Assembly (NCBI RefSeq): GCF_003063435.1
Contig: NZ_NESL01000001.1
Span: 496,001 to 560,000, forward strand
DNA from: Limnohabitans sp. 2KL-1
GTDB taxonomy: Bacteria > Pseudomonadota > Gammaproteobacteria > Burkholderiales > Burkholderiaceae_C
Direction: 5' to 3'
DNA length: 64,000 bases
A program made the position numbers and the translations under genes. Shown piece after piece: positions 34,127 to 42,900 of this stretch; the first letter of the stretch is position 1, and each line of letters begins with the position of its first letter. The notes under the pieces were generated by a model. It had not been told where the DNA came from and made no database searches. It was given only the letters and a program-made list of their open reading frames with translations.

Positions 34127-35263
34127 TCAGGCCATGGCAACAGCTTGAGGCTGCAAGTGGATGGGGGCGGCGTTGGCCTGGCCATCGAGCAAGGTGCCAA
34201 ACAGGTTCTTCGGATCGGCCATTTGCGGGATCAGCGCCAGGCGCTCGCCGTAACCCAGCGCCAGCGCCGCGTCGTGCATGAAACGCAGGGCCGAAAAATC
34301 TTCCAGCGCAAAGCCCACCGAGTCGAACACCGTGATCTGCGCATCGCTGTCGCGGCCTGTGCGGCTGCCATTCAAAACTTCCCACAACTCGGTCACGGCA
34401 AAGTCGGTGGGCATTTGCTGGATGTCGCCTTCGACGCGGGTTTGCGGCGTGAACTCGACAAACACCTTGGCCGCTTGCAGCACATCGGCGGCCAGCTCGG
34501 TCTTGCCCGGACAGTCGCCGCCCACGGCGTTGATGTGCATGCCTGGGGCCAGCATGTCGGCCGTGACGATGGTGGCGCAGGATTTGTCGGCGGTGACGGT
34601 GGTCACGATGTCGGCACCTTGCACGGCCTCGGCAATGCTGGCGCAGACCTGCAGCTTCAGGCCGCTCCCACTCAGATTGGCCACCAGCTTGGCCGTGGCT
34701 TGTGGGTCGATGTCGAACAAACGCAGGGTGTCGATGCCCAGCAGGTGTTGAAAGGCGATGGCCTGGAACTCGCTTTGCGCGCCATTGCCGATCAGTGCCA
34801 TCACCCGGCTGTCCGGGCGTGCCAATGTTTGCGCCGCCAGTGCCGAGGTGGCGGCGGTACGCATGGCGGTGGTCAGCGTCAACTCGCTTACCAGCGTGGG
34901 GGCGCCCGTGGCCACATCGGCCAACACGCCAAAGGCCATCACGGTCGATAAGCCGATGGCGGTGTTTTTGGGATGGCCGTTGACGTACTTGAAGCTGTAG
35001 GCGGTGTCGTCCGAGATCGGCATCAACTCGATCACGCCGTCTTTGGAGTGGTTGGCCACGCGGGCCGATTTGTCAAAGTCTGGCCAGCGCAAAAAGTCGG
35101 CGCGTATGTTGTCGGCAATGCCTGCGATGCAATTTTTGAGGCCCTTGCGGCGCACCAAGGCCACGGCGGCCGGGGCGCTCAGGTACAGGGGCGTGGTAGC
35201 CGAGGGGACGACTTGACCGCGAACGGTGAGGTCGTACTCAGAGGTCTTGGGTGTGTGGCTCAT
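34127..35263 (-). CDS. Ornithine cyclodeaminase family protein 2
   Basis: NAD-dependent enzyme of 378 residues, longer than the paralogue at 21929 and closer to true ornithine cyclodeaminase in pattern: YSFKYVNGHPKNT near the N-terminus, LTTAMRTAATSALAAQTLARP, Rossmann VMALIGNGAQSEFQAIAF, NAVGGDCPGKTEL. It would convert ornithine to proline and ammonia if orthodox. ATG 35263 is chosen; the frame continues into the AT-rich divergent promoter. It is divergent from an AsnC/Lrp regulator, and putA (proline catabolism) is about 4.7 kb away, which fits an arginine/ornithine-to-proline-to-glutamate route. Confidence 0.88.
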   Translation of the reverse strand: MSHTPKTSEYDLTVRGQVVPSATTPLYLSAPAAVALVRRKGLKNCIAGIADNIRADFLRWPDFDKSARVANHSKDGVIELMPISDDTAYSFKYVNGHPKNTAIGLSTVMAFGVLADVATGAPTLVSELTLTTAMRTAATSALAAQTLARPDSRVMALIGNGAQSEFQAIAFQHLLGIDTLRLFDIDPQATAKLVANLSGSGLKLQVCASIAEAVQGADIVTTVTADKSCATIVTADMLAPGMHINAVGGDCPGKTELAADVLQAAKVFVEFTPQTRVEGDIQQMPTDFAVTELWEVLNGSRTGRDSDAQITVFDSVGFALEDFSALRFMHDAALALGYGERLALIPQMADPKNLFGTLLDGQANAAPIHLQPQAVAMA

Positions 35264-35366
35264 GTGCAGGTTTCTCCGGTCCTTCAGACCTTGTGTGTCG
35301 ATGCCAGAAGTTTCTTGGAGCCACATGGCAATGTAAATCAGCAAAAATATGTTGTTTTATGCATTT

Positions 35367-35398
35367 AATTGTCAAAATGTCAGCATTGAATGACAATT
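35367..35398. promoter_or_regulatory. Perfect inverted repeat, candidate AsnC/Lrp operator
   Basis: AATTGTCA at 35367-35374 and TGACAATT at 35391-35398 are exact inverted repeats with a 16-base spacer, in an AT-rich divergent region between the cyclodeaminase gene and the AsnC-type regulator gene. The right arm ends 6 bases before the regulator ATG, suggesting autorepression. Confidence 0.6.
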
Positions 35399-35404
35399 TG
35401 CACC

Positions 35405-35824
35405 ATGGACGACATTGACCAGCACCTGATCAGCCTGCTTCGGCAAAACGCCCGCATGAACATTGCCGACCTCGCGCACAAGCTGGGCGTGTCGCGCGGC
35501 ACCGTGAACAACCGCCTGCGCAAACTCGAAGACAACCAGGTCATCGTGGGCTACACCATCAAGCTGCGCCCCGATGCCGAGCCCGAACGCATCAAGGCCT
35601 GGATGGGCGTGCTGATCGAGGGCAACACATCGCGGCAGGTGATCGCCAGCCTGTTGGGCGAACCCGGCGTGGTGGCCCTGCACGACACCAATGGCCGCTG
35701 GGATTTGCTGGCCGAGATCGAGGCCTCGTCGATGAAAGAGCTGTCCGATGTGCTGGAACGCGTACGACTGATCAGCGGCATCCGCAGCACCGAGACCAAC
35801 ATCCACTTGGCCACCTACCGCTGA
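35405..35824 (+). CDS. AsnC/Lrp-family transcriptional regulator
   Basis: Regulator of 139 residues from ATG 35405 (MDDIDQHLISLLRQNARMNIADLAHKLGVSRGTVNNRLRKLE), with the C-terminal RAM ligand-binding domain (VALHDTNGRWDLLAEIE). It is divergent from ornithine cyclodeaminase 2 and probably controls it in response to an amino acid such as ornithine or arginine; the ligand is inferred from context only. Confidence 0.92.
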   Translation: MDDIDQHLISLLRQNARMNIADLAHKLGVSRGTVNNRLRKLEDNQVIVGYTIKLRPDAEPERIKAWMGVLIEGNTSRQVIASLLGEPGVVALHDTNGRWDLLAEIEASSMKELSDVLERVRLISGIRSTETNIHLATYR

Positions 35825-35830
35825 GCACCC

Positions 35831-37213
35831 ATGCACACCCTTGAACAACTGCGCAGCGGTGCACTGGCGGGCACGCGCCGCCTGGACTTGGCTTGTGGCC
35901 TGACCGAACTGCCCGACGAGATTTTTGCCCTGGCCGACACGCTGGAGGTGCTCAACCTGAGTGGCAACCGCTTGCGCGAATTGCCTCACCAACTGAGCCG
36001 CCTGCACAAGCTGCAGGTCCTGTTTGCCTCGGACAACGACTTTGAGGTACTGCCCGAAGTGCTGGGCGATTGCCCCAGCTTGCAGATGGTCGGCTTCAAG
36101 GCCAATCGCATAGCGGATGTGCCAGCTGCCGCGCTGCCACCCGCTTTGCGCTGGCTCACGCTCACCGACAACGCGATCCACCGCTTGCCCGCTGAACTGG
36201 GTCAACGCCCGGCATTGCAAAAGCTGATGCTGGCGGGCAACCGGCTGCAGGCCTTGCCCGACAGCCTGCAAAGCGCTCAGCACCTGGAGCTGCTGCGCGT
36301 GTCGGCCAACCGCCTGACCGAGGTGCCTGGCTGGCTGACCGAGCTGCCGCGCCTGTCCTGGCTGGCGCTGGCGGGCAATGCCATGGACTGGTTTTTTTCT
36401 GCTGCGGATGCGGCTTCTTCGTTGCCAAGCATCGCCTGGCCCGATCTGACCCACGGGCCGCTGCTGGGCGAGGGCGCTTCGGGCCACATCTACCAAGTGC
36501 AAGCCTCGGCCTGGCCGCAGCCCTTGGCGCTCAAGCTGTTCAAAGGCGAGGTGACCAGCGACGGCCTGCCCGAAGACGAACTGGCCGCCTGCCTCTCAGC
36601 AGGGCAGCACCCCGTGCTCACCACGCCCGTGGCGCGGCTCGCAGGCCACCCCGCGCAGGCTCAGGGTTTGCTCATGCCGCTGATCCCTGCGGCGCACATC
36701 AATCTGGCGGGTCCGCCCAGTTTGCAAAGCTGCACCCGCGACGTGTACCCGCCGGGCTTTCAGCTCTCAGCCGCTTTGGCCCTGGGCATCGCCTGTGATG
36801 TGGCCGGTGCCGTGGCACACCTGCACCAACGCGGTGTGATGCATGGTGACCTTTACGCGCACAACATCCTCATCGACCCGGTGCACGGTCATGCCCGTTT
36901 GGGCGACTTTGGCGCGGCCACTCGGCTGCCGACCGATCAGCTCGAACTGCGTCAAAGCCTGCTGGCGCTGGAGGTGAGGGCCTTGGGGTGTTTGTTGGAA
37001 GAGTTGGCCCTTGCGGTGCAGTCCTCATCACCAACCTCTGACCACACGCCTTGGGTTCAGAAGTCAGGCCCGTCCTCAACAGCAGATGTTTCAACAGCCG
37101 ACGCAGCTGTCCAAACCTTGCAAGCACTGGCCCGTGCATGCCTGTCAGCGCAACCGCGTCAGCGGCCCAATGCAGCCGAAGTGGCGCAAGCCCTCCAAAC
37201 CCTCAAGCCTTGA
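35831..37213 (+). CDS. Leucine-rich-repeat protein kinase-like protein
   Basis: 460-residue protein with two halves. Residues about 15-185 hold seven or so leucine-rich repeats (LEVLNLSGNRLRELPHQLS, LQKLMLAGNRLQALPDSL). Residues about 205-458 are a small protein-kinase fold: glycine loop LLGEGASGHIYQV, Lys in LALKLF, catalytic loop GVMHGDLYAHNILID (HGD in place of HRD) and DFG in LGDFGAAT. All core catalytic residues are present, so it may be active, although the activation lobe is short. It starts 6 bases after the AsnC gene and overlaps the 3' end of a convergent dehydrogenase gene. Targets are unknown. Confidence 0.85.
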   Translation: MHTLEQLRSGALAGTRRLDLACGLTELPDEIFALADTLEVLNLSGNRLRELPHQLSRLHKLQVLFASDNDFEVLPEVLGDCPSLQMVGFKANRIADVPAAALPPALRWLTLTDNAIHRLPAELGQRPALQKLMLAGNRLQALPDSLQSAQHLELLRVSANRLTEVPGWLTELPRLSWLALAGNAMDWFFSAADAASSLPSIAWPDLTHGPLLGEGASGHIYQVQASAWPQPLALKLFKGEVTSDGLPEDELAACLSAGQHPVLTTPVARLAGHPAQAQGLLMPLIPAAHINLAGPPSLQSCTRDVYPPGFQLSAALALGIACDVAGAVAHLHQRGVMHGDLYAHNILIDPVHGHARLGDFGAATRLPTDQLELRQSLLALEVRALGCLLEELALAVQSSSPTSDHTPWVQKSGPSSTADVSTADAAVQTLQALARACLSAQPRQRPNAAEVAQALQTLKP

Positions 37214-38096
37214 CGATCGTGACCTGATTCAGATGGGCCTGCGCCTTGACCAGCGAGGGCACCATCTCGCTGCCATAACCCAAAGCCACGGCCGTGTTCA
37301 GGGCCTGGTGCACGCTGGTGCCGATGATGGAGGGCACTTTCATGCTGTCGGCCAGGTGCGAGTAATAACGCAAATCCTTGGCCGCGTTGTTCAGCTCGAA
37401 CTTCATCGCACCGTAGTCGCCCTGCAAGGTTTTGCTCATCAGCTGGAACAGGCCCGAATTGACCCCGCCGGCAGAGATGACCTGCACCAGCTGATTCAAG
37501 TCCACGCCCGCCTTGGCCCCCACGGCAAAGGCCTCGGCTGTGGCGGTGCAAATGGCTTGCGCCACGAAGTTGTTGAGCAATTTGATGACATGGCCTGCGC
37601 CCATCTCGCCCACATGGAACACGTTTTCGCTGTAGGCGCGAATCACAGGCTCGATGCGGGCAAACACCCCAGGCGACGCCCCCACCATGGAATTGAGCTT
37701 GCCCGCCTCGGCTTCGATGGGCGTGCGTGTGAGCGGCGCGTCCACATAAATCACGCCCTGCTCGGCGCACAGTGCGGCCAAGCGACGGGTGGACTCGGGC
37801 TCGCTGGTGGAGGTGTCGATGACGATCAGGCCCGCGCGGGCCTTGGACAGCAAACCACCCGGCCCGGCCACCACCGCCTCGACCTGTGGCGAGCCGGTCA
37901 CACAAATGAGCACCGCATCACAGGCGGCCAAGTCGGCATAACTGCCCACCTGGCGGGCACCTGCGGCCAACAGGTCCTGCACGGGCGCGGTGCGCTGGTG
38001 CACCGAAATCGACAAATCAAACCCCTTGGCCCGGATGTTCTTGGCCATGCCATGGCCCATCAAACCCGAAGCGCCCACAAATCCGATGTGTTGCAT
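37203..38096 (-). CDS. 3-hydroxyisobutyrate dehydrogenase-family oxidoreductase
   Basis: NAD(P)-dependent beta-hydroxyacid dehydrogenase of 297 residues. N-terminal dinucleotide motif GFVGASGLMGHGMAKNI, substrate region YVDAPLTRTPIEAEAGKLNSMVG and catalytic Lys in GHVIKLLNNFVAQ. The family covers 3-hydroxyisobutyrate, tartronate semialdehyde and glyoxylate/succinic semialdehyde reductases; the specific substrate is not determined. Its 3' end overlaps the LRR-kinase gene by 11 bases on the opposite strand. Confidence 0.9.
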   Translation of the reverse strand: MQHIGFVGASGLMGHGMAKNIRAKGFDLSISVHQRTAPVQDLLAAGARQVGSYADLAACDAVLICVTGSPQVEAVVAGPGGLLSKARAGLIVIDTSTSEPESTRRLAALCAEQGVIYVDAPLTRTPIEAEAGKLNSMVGASPGVFARIEPVIRAYSENVFHVGEMGAGHVIKLLNNFVAQAICTATAEAFAVGAKAGVDLNQLVQVISAGGVNSGLFQLMSKTLQGDYGAMKFELNNAAKDLRYYSHLADSMKVPSIIGTSVHQALNTAVALGYGSEMVPSLVKAQAHLNQVTIVKA

Positions 38097-38236
38097 GTGA
38101 GTCTCTGGTGTGTGGTGAATGAGAGGCAACCATTCTGGAAGATTGCGCAGGGTGGGGGTGTCGCGTGTGTAATTTCAACCGCAAACTTAATGATTCTTTC
38201 AGATGAGCTTGCGGCTATAGTGGCCGACTTCAAAAC

Positions 38237-38674
38237 TTGTCAGGGGCTTATTTTTTGGAAACATCCTCACGCCATTTGATTTTTCATGGCGCCGTGGTGC
38301 TGTTGGCGGCCTTGTTGTATGGCGCGCCTTATGCAAAAGCCATCAAGTCCGGGGCGACTGCTCAGGTGGTGAACTCATGGCGTGTCGCGCACCAAAGCCT
38401 TTGTCTGGGCGCAGTATTGATGTTCAGCGTCGCGGCCATACTGCCTTTTTTGTCGGTCTCTGCGGCCCTCAAATGGCTGATCGTTGTCGCTTTGGTCACT
38501 TCCAGTTATGCGTTCGCCATCGCAACCCCCTTGGCCGCCATCACGCAAGACAGAGGCTTGGCCTCGGGCGGGAGAGGTCTGGCCCGACTGGTTTACTGGG
38601 GCAACATCACCGGGGCTTGGACCTCGTTGGCTGCTGCTGGTGCACTCGTCGTGGCTGCAGGCATGTCAATGTGA
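38237..38674 (+). CDS. Small integral membrane protein of unknown function
   Basis: 145-residue protein with four predicted hydrophobic segments (about residues 12-30, 50-72, 76-98, 118-142). It resembles styrene-oxide-isomerase-like or other small four-helix membrane proteins only in general layout; no family is claimed. TTG 38237 is the first available start; a TTG at 38255 is an alternative. Confidence 0.6.
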   Translation: MSGAYFLETSSRHLIFHGAVVLLAALLYGAPYAKAIKSGATAQVVNSWRVAHQSLCLGAVLMFSVAAILPFLSVSAALKWLIVVALVTSSYAFAIATPLAAITQDRGLASGGRGLARLVYWGNITGAWTSLAAAGALVVAAGMSM

Positions 38675-38676
38675 TG

Positions 38677-38703
38677 TTGTCAAATTAGCTTGTAACTTAT
38701 AAT
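38677..38703 (+). promoter_or_regulatory. Candidate sigma-70 promoter of the toxin-antitoxin pair
   Basis: TTGTCA at 38677-38682 and TATAAT at 38698-38703 with a 15-base spacer, ending 5 bases before the toxin ATG (38709). If used, the transcript would be leaderless or nearly so. The spacer is shorter than ideal. Confidence 0.45.
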
Positions 38704-38708
38704 TCACA

Positions 38709-39038
38709 ATGTTTGAAGTTCGTGACTACTTGACAGCGCAAGGCGATGATCCTTATGCCCAATGGTTGATCACCCTGGCCGACCGACAAGCCAGAGCCCG
38801 AATTTTGATTCGCGTCGGTCGAATGGCCAGTGGTAATTTAGGGGACGTGAAACCCGTTGGCGAGGGCGTTTGGGAAGCCCGAATCGATTGGGGACCGGGT
38901 TATCGAATTTACTACGCGCAGGCAGGTCAGCGCTTGATCTTGCTGTTGGTGGGTGGTGACAAACGCAAACAACAAGCCGACATTGAAAAAGCCCACCAAT
39001 ACTGGATGGACTGGCAACACAGGAGAAAGCACAAATGA
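38709..39038 (+). CDS. RelE/HigB-like toxin
   Basis: Toxin-like protein of 109 residues of the phage-derived Gp49/HigB-like or addiction-module killer group. Features: N-terminal MFEVRDYLTAQGDDPYAQWL, central RVGRMASGNLGDVKPVGEGVWEARIDWGPGYRIYYA and LLLVGGDKRKQQADIEKAHQYW. Relatives cleave mRNA on the ribosome. Its stop overlaps the antitoxin start by 4 bases, giving the toxin-first order typical of hig-type loci. Confidence 0.9.
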   Translation: MFEVRDYLTAQGDDPYAQWLITLADRQARARILIRVGRMASGNLGDVKPVGEGVWEARIDWGPGYRIYYAQAGQRLILLLVGGDKRKQQADIEKAHQYWMDWQHRRKHK

Positions 39039-39343
39039 CCACCACGACCAGCCGCCCACATGACGAAGCCGTTGTGGACATGCTCAAGGCCGATCCTGAA
39101 TTTGCCAACGAGTACCTGGCCGTTGCACTTGACCAAGCCGATCAACCTGGCGGGCAACAGGCTTTGCTCGCAGCTTTGCGGCACATTGCCGAAGCGCAAG
39201 GCATGTCTGCGGTTGCTGAGAGAGCCGGCATGCCGCGTGAAAGCCTTTACCGGGCACTCAGTCCACGTGGCAACCCCACACTCAAGACATGGCTGGCCGT
39301 TTTGAACGCGACCGGACTGCATTTGTCGGTAGCGCGGTCGTGA
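39035..39343 (+). CDS. HigA-like antitoxin (addiction module antidote)
   Basis: 102-residue partner of the toxin gene with a helix-turn-helix: HIAEAQGMSAVAERAGMPRESLYRALSPRGNPTLKTWLAVLNATGLHLSV. It should neutralise the toxin and repress the operon. The ATGA overlap with the toxin gene couples translation. Confidence 0.9.
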   Translation: MTTTTSRPHDEAVVDMLKADPEFANEYLAVALDQADQPGGQQALLAALRHIAEAQGMSAVAERAGMPRESLYRALSPRGNPTLKTWLAVLNATGLHLSVARS

Positions 39344-39375
39344 TGTGGGTGTTTTTCAATCACAACCGCCCAGAT

Positions 39376-39849
39376 TCATAAAGCCAGTGCCGTGGTATTT
39401 TTGACTTCTTCCATCACCGCATAAGTGCGCGTCTCGCGCACGCCGGGCAGCTGCCACAACACGGTGCCCGCAAATTCGCGGTAGGCGTTCATGTCGGCGG
39501 CGCGGGTCTTGAGCAGGTAATCAAAGCCCCCGGCCACCATGTGGCACTCCATGATCTCGGGGCGCACCTGCACCGCCGCCTTGAACTGCTCGAACACATT
39601 GGGGCTGGTGCGGTCGAGCAGGATTTCCACAAACACCATCATCCCCGCGCCGAGTTTGAGCGGGTTCAGGCGCGCCTCGTAGCCCAGGATGAAGCCCTCA
39701 CGCGTGAGGCGCTGCACCCGCGCCAGCACCGCCGTGGGCGACAAAGCCACGCTTTCAGCCAGCTTGAGATTGCTGATGCGGCCGTCGCGCTGCAGCAGAT
39801 CGAGGATGCGGCGGTCGGTGCGGTCGATGTCCGGGGTTTCGGTGCTCAT
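39376..39849 (-). CDS. putR: Lrp/AsnC-family regulator, probable PutR (activator of putA)
   Basis: Regulator of 157 residues with N-terminal HTH (DRRILDLLQRDGRISNLKLAESVALSPTAVLARVQRL) and RAM domain (ECHMVAGGFDYLLKTRAADMNAYREF). It is divergent from putA and a perfect palindrome lies between them. Proline-responsive Lrp-type activators with this arrangement are known in proteobacteria whose PutA lacks a DNA-binding domain, as here. Confidence 0.85.
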   Translation of the reverse strand: MSTETPDIDRTDRRILDLLQRDGRISNLKLAESVALSPTAVLARVQRLTREGFILGYEARLNPLKLGAGMMVFVEILLDRTSPNVFEQFKAAVQVRPEIMECHMVAGGFDYLLKTRAADMNAYREFAGTVLWQLPGVRETRTYAVMEEVKNTTALAL

Positions 39850-39875
39850 GATTCATATTATTCATTGAAAACCTG

Positions 39876-39892
39876 ATATTTCAGTGAAATAT
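39876..39892. promoter_or_regulatory. Perfect palindrome, candidate PutR operator
   Basis: ATATTTCAGTGAAATAT is a perfect 17-base palindrome between the Lrp-type regulator gene and putA. Its AT-rich character and position suit Lrp-family binding. Confidence 0.6.
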
Positions 39893-39945
39893 TTTGCAGT
39901 CAATCCGGATGATGGCGATTCATGCAAACCAGCGAGGCTGCCACC

Positions 39946-42900
39946 ATGAACGCACCCATGACTTCCCTTCACCTCTCACCGATCACCCCCCCAGCAGGCG
40001 CCCGATTCACCCCCGGCGGCCCGCTGCCCAAGCGCGGCGCCCTGCGCGAAGCCATCGCCCAAGCCATCCGCCTCCCCGAGGCGCAAGCCCTGGCCCCGCT
40101 GCTGGCCGCTGCCCGCATGAGCCCCGCACAAGCCGAGCGCACCGACGCACTGGCCCGTCAACTGGTGACGGGCATGCGCGAAGGCCCGCAGCAGAGCGGC
40201 CGTGCCGGCCGCGTACAAAGCCTGATGCAGGAATACGCGCTGTCGAGCGAAGAGGGCGTGGCGTTGATGTGTCTGGCCGAAGCGCTGCTGCGCATTCCGG
40301 ATGCCGCCACGCGTGACGCGCTGATCCGCGACAAGATCGGCCAGGGCGACTGGCAGCAGCATGTGGGCCGCAGCCCTTCGCTGTTTGTGAACGCCGCGTC
40401 GTGGGGCCTGCTGCTCACGGGCAAGCTGGTGGCCACACACAGCGAGGGCGCGATGCTGGCCTCGCTCACCCGGCTGATCGGCAAGAGTGGTGAGCCGCTG
40501 ATCCGTCAGGGCGTGCAGCTGGCCATGCAGATGCTGGGCGAGCAGTTCGTGACCGGCGAGACGATCGACGAGGCCCTGCACCGCGCTCGCGATATGGAAG
40601 CGCAAGGCTTTCGCTACTCGTACGACATGCTGGGCGAAGCGGCCCTGACCGAAGCCGACGCGCAGCGTTACATGCAGGCCTATGAAAACGCCATCCACGC
40701 CATCGGCAAGGCATCCAACGGGCAAGGCGTGGTGGGCGGCCCCGGCATCTCGATCAAGCTGTCGGCCCTGCACCCGCGCTACAGCCGCGCCCAGCACCAG
40801 CGCGTGATGGACGAACTTTTCCCCCGCGTGTTGAAGCTCACCGAGCTGGCCCGGCATTACGACATTGGCCTGAACATCGACGCCGAAGAAGTGGACCGCC
40901 TGGACATCTCGCTGGACCTGCTCGAAGCCCTGTGCCTGGCCCCCAGCCTGCAGGGCTGGAACGGCATCGGCTTCGTGATTCAGGCCTACCAAAAGCGCTG
41001 TCCGTTGGTGATCGACTTTGTGGTGGACTTGGCACACCGCACCGGCCACCGGCTGATGGTCCGCTTGGTCAAAGGCGCGTATTGGGACAGCGAAATCAAA
41101 CGCGCCCAACAAGACGGCCAAAGCGACTACCCGGTCTACACCCGCAAGCACCACACCGATGTGTCGTACCTGGCCTGCGCGCAAAAGCTGCTGGCCGCGC
41201 CCGAGGCGGTGTACCCGCAATTTGCGACGCACAACGCACACACGCTGGCGGCCATCGTGCACATGGCGCAAGAGCTGCGCGGGGACTACACGCCGGGCCA
41301 GTACGAGTTCCAGTGCCTGCACGGCATGGGCGAGCCGCTGTACCGGCAGGTGGTCGGGCGAGCGAGCGCCGCCGGGCCATCCCAAGGCGCGAGCACCCCC
41401 TCGGGGGGCAGCGGGCTACACGAAGTGAGCCTGCGTGGGGAGACATCATTCCAGCGGCCTTGCCGCATCTACGCGCCCGTGGGCACGCACGAAACCCTGC
41501 TGGCTTATTTGGTGCGCCGTTTGCTTGAGAACGGGGCCAACAGCTCCTTCGTGAACCGCATGGCCGACGCCAGCGTGTCCATCGGCGATCTGGTGCAAGA
41601 CCCGGTGACGCGCACCGAAGAAGACGCCCAGCGTGACGACACCAGCCCCGGCCAGCCGCACCCGCAAATCGGGCTGCCCGCGCAGCTGTATGGCGCGGCG
41701 CGGCGCAATTCGCATGGGCCCGATCTGGCGCACGAACCCACGCTGCGCCAACTGGCAGCAGACATGCAGGCGCAGGTGCAGCCTGTGACAGTGACGCCTC
41801 TGCTGGCCACCCCTTTTGCGGGTGCTGAACGCATCACCCTGCGCAACCCTGCCGACCACAGCGACGTGCTGGGTACGGTGCAATATGCCAGCGCGGCCGA
41901 TGTGGACGCTGCCCTGCAAGCCGCCAGCGAAGCCGCCCCCGCCTGGGCCGTCACGCCACCCGCACAACGCGCCGCGCTGCTGGCGCACGCGGCCGATCTG
42001 TTGCAGGCCGATGCGCCCCGCGTGATGGCGCTGCTGGTGCGTGAAGCCGGAAAAACCTGGGGCCATGCCGTGGCCGAGTTGCGCGAGGCGGTGGACTTCT
42101 TGCGCTACTACGCCGCGCAGGTGCAGCGCGATTTTGACAACCGCACCCATACGCCGCTGGGACCGGTGGTGTGCATCAGTCCGTGGAACTTTCCGCTGGC
42201 GATTTTTGTAGGCCAGGTCGCCGCCGCTCTGGCTGCCGGCAACACGGTGCTGGCCAAGCCCGCCGAGTCCACGCCCGCCGTGGCCGCGCTGGCCGTGCAG
42301 GCCTTGTGGCAAGCGGGCGTGCCCCGGGCCGCTGTACAACTGCTGCCGGGCCAGGGCCGCGAAGTGGGCATGCAACTGGTAGGCGATGCCCGCGTGCAAG
42401 GCGTGATGTTCACCGGCTCCACCGAGACCGCCCGCGTGCTGCAAGCCGCACTGGCCGAACGCCTGAACGCACACGGCCAGCCTGTGCCCCTGATCGCCGA
42501 GACCGGTGGACAGAACTGCATGGTGGTCGACTCGTCGGCCTTGCTGGAACAGGTCGTCACCGACGCCGTGGCCTCGGCCTTTGAGGCCGCAGGCCAGCGC
42601 TGCTCGGCCCTGCGTGTGCTCTGTGTGCAGGACGATGTGGCAGACCGCCTGATCGAGATGCTGCAAGGCGCGATGGCTGAAAACACGCTGGGCACACCAG
42701 CAAATCTGTCGGTGGACATTGGCCCGGTGATCGACGAACGGGCACGCGCTGGCATCGAAGCGCATGTGCAAGCCATGCAGCAGCGCGGCTGCCGAGTGCA
42801 CCGCATCTCCCGCAACGCGCCCGAAGCGTGGCCCGCAGGCACCTACGTGCAACCCACACTGATCGAAATCGACAGCATCGCGCAACTGGAGCGTGAAGTG

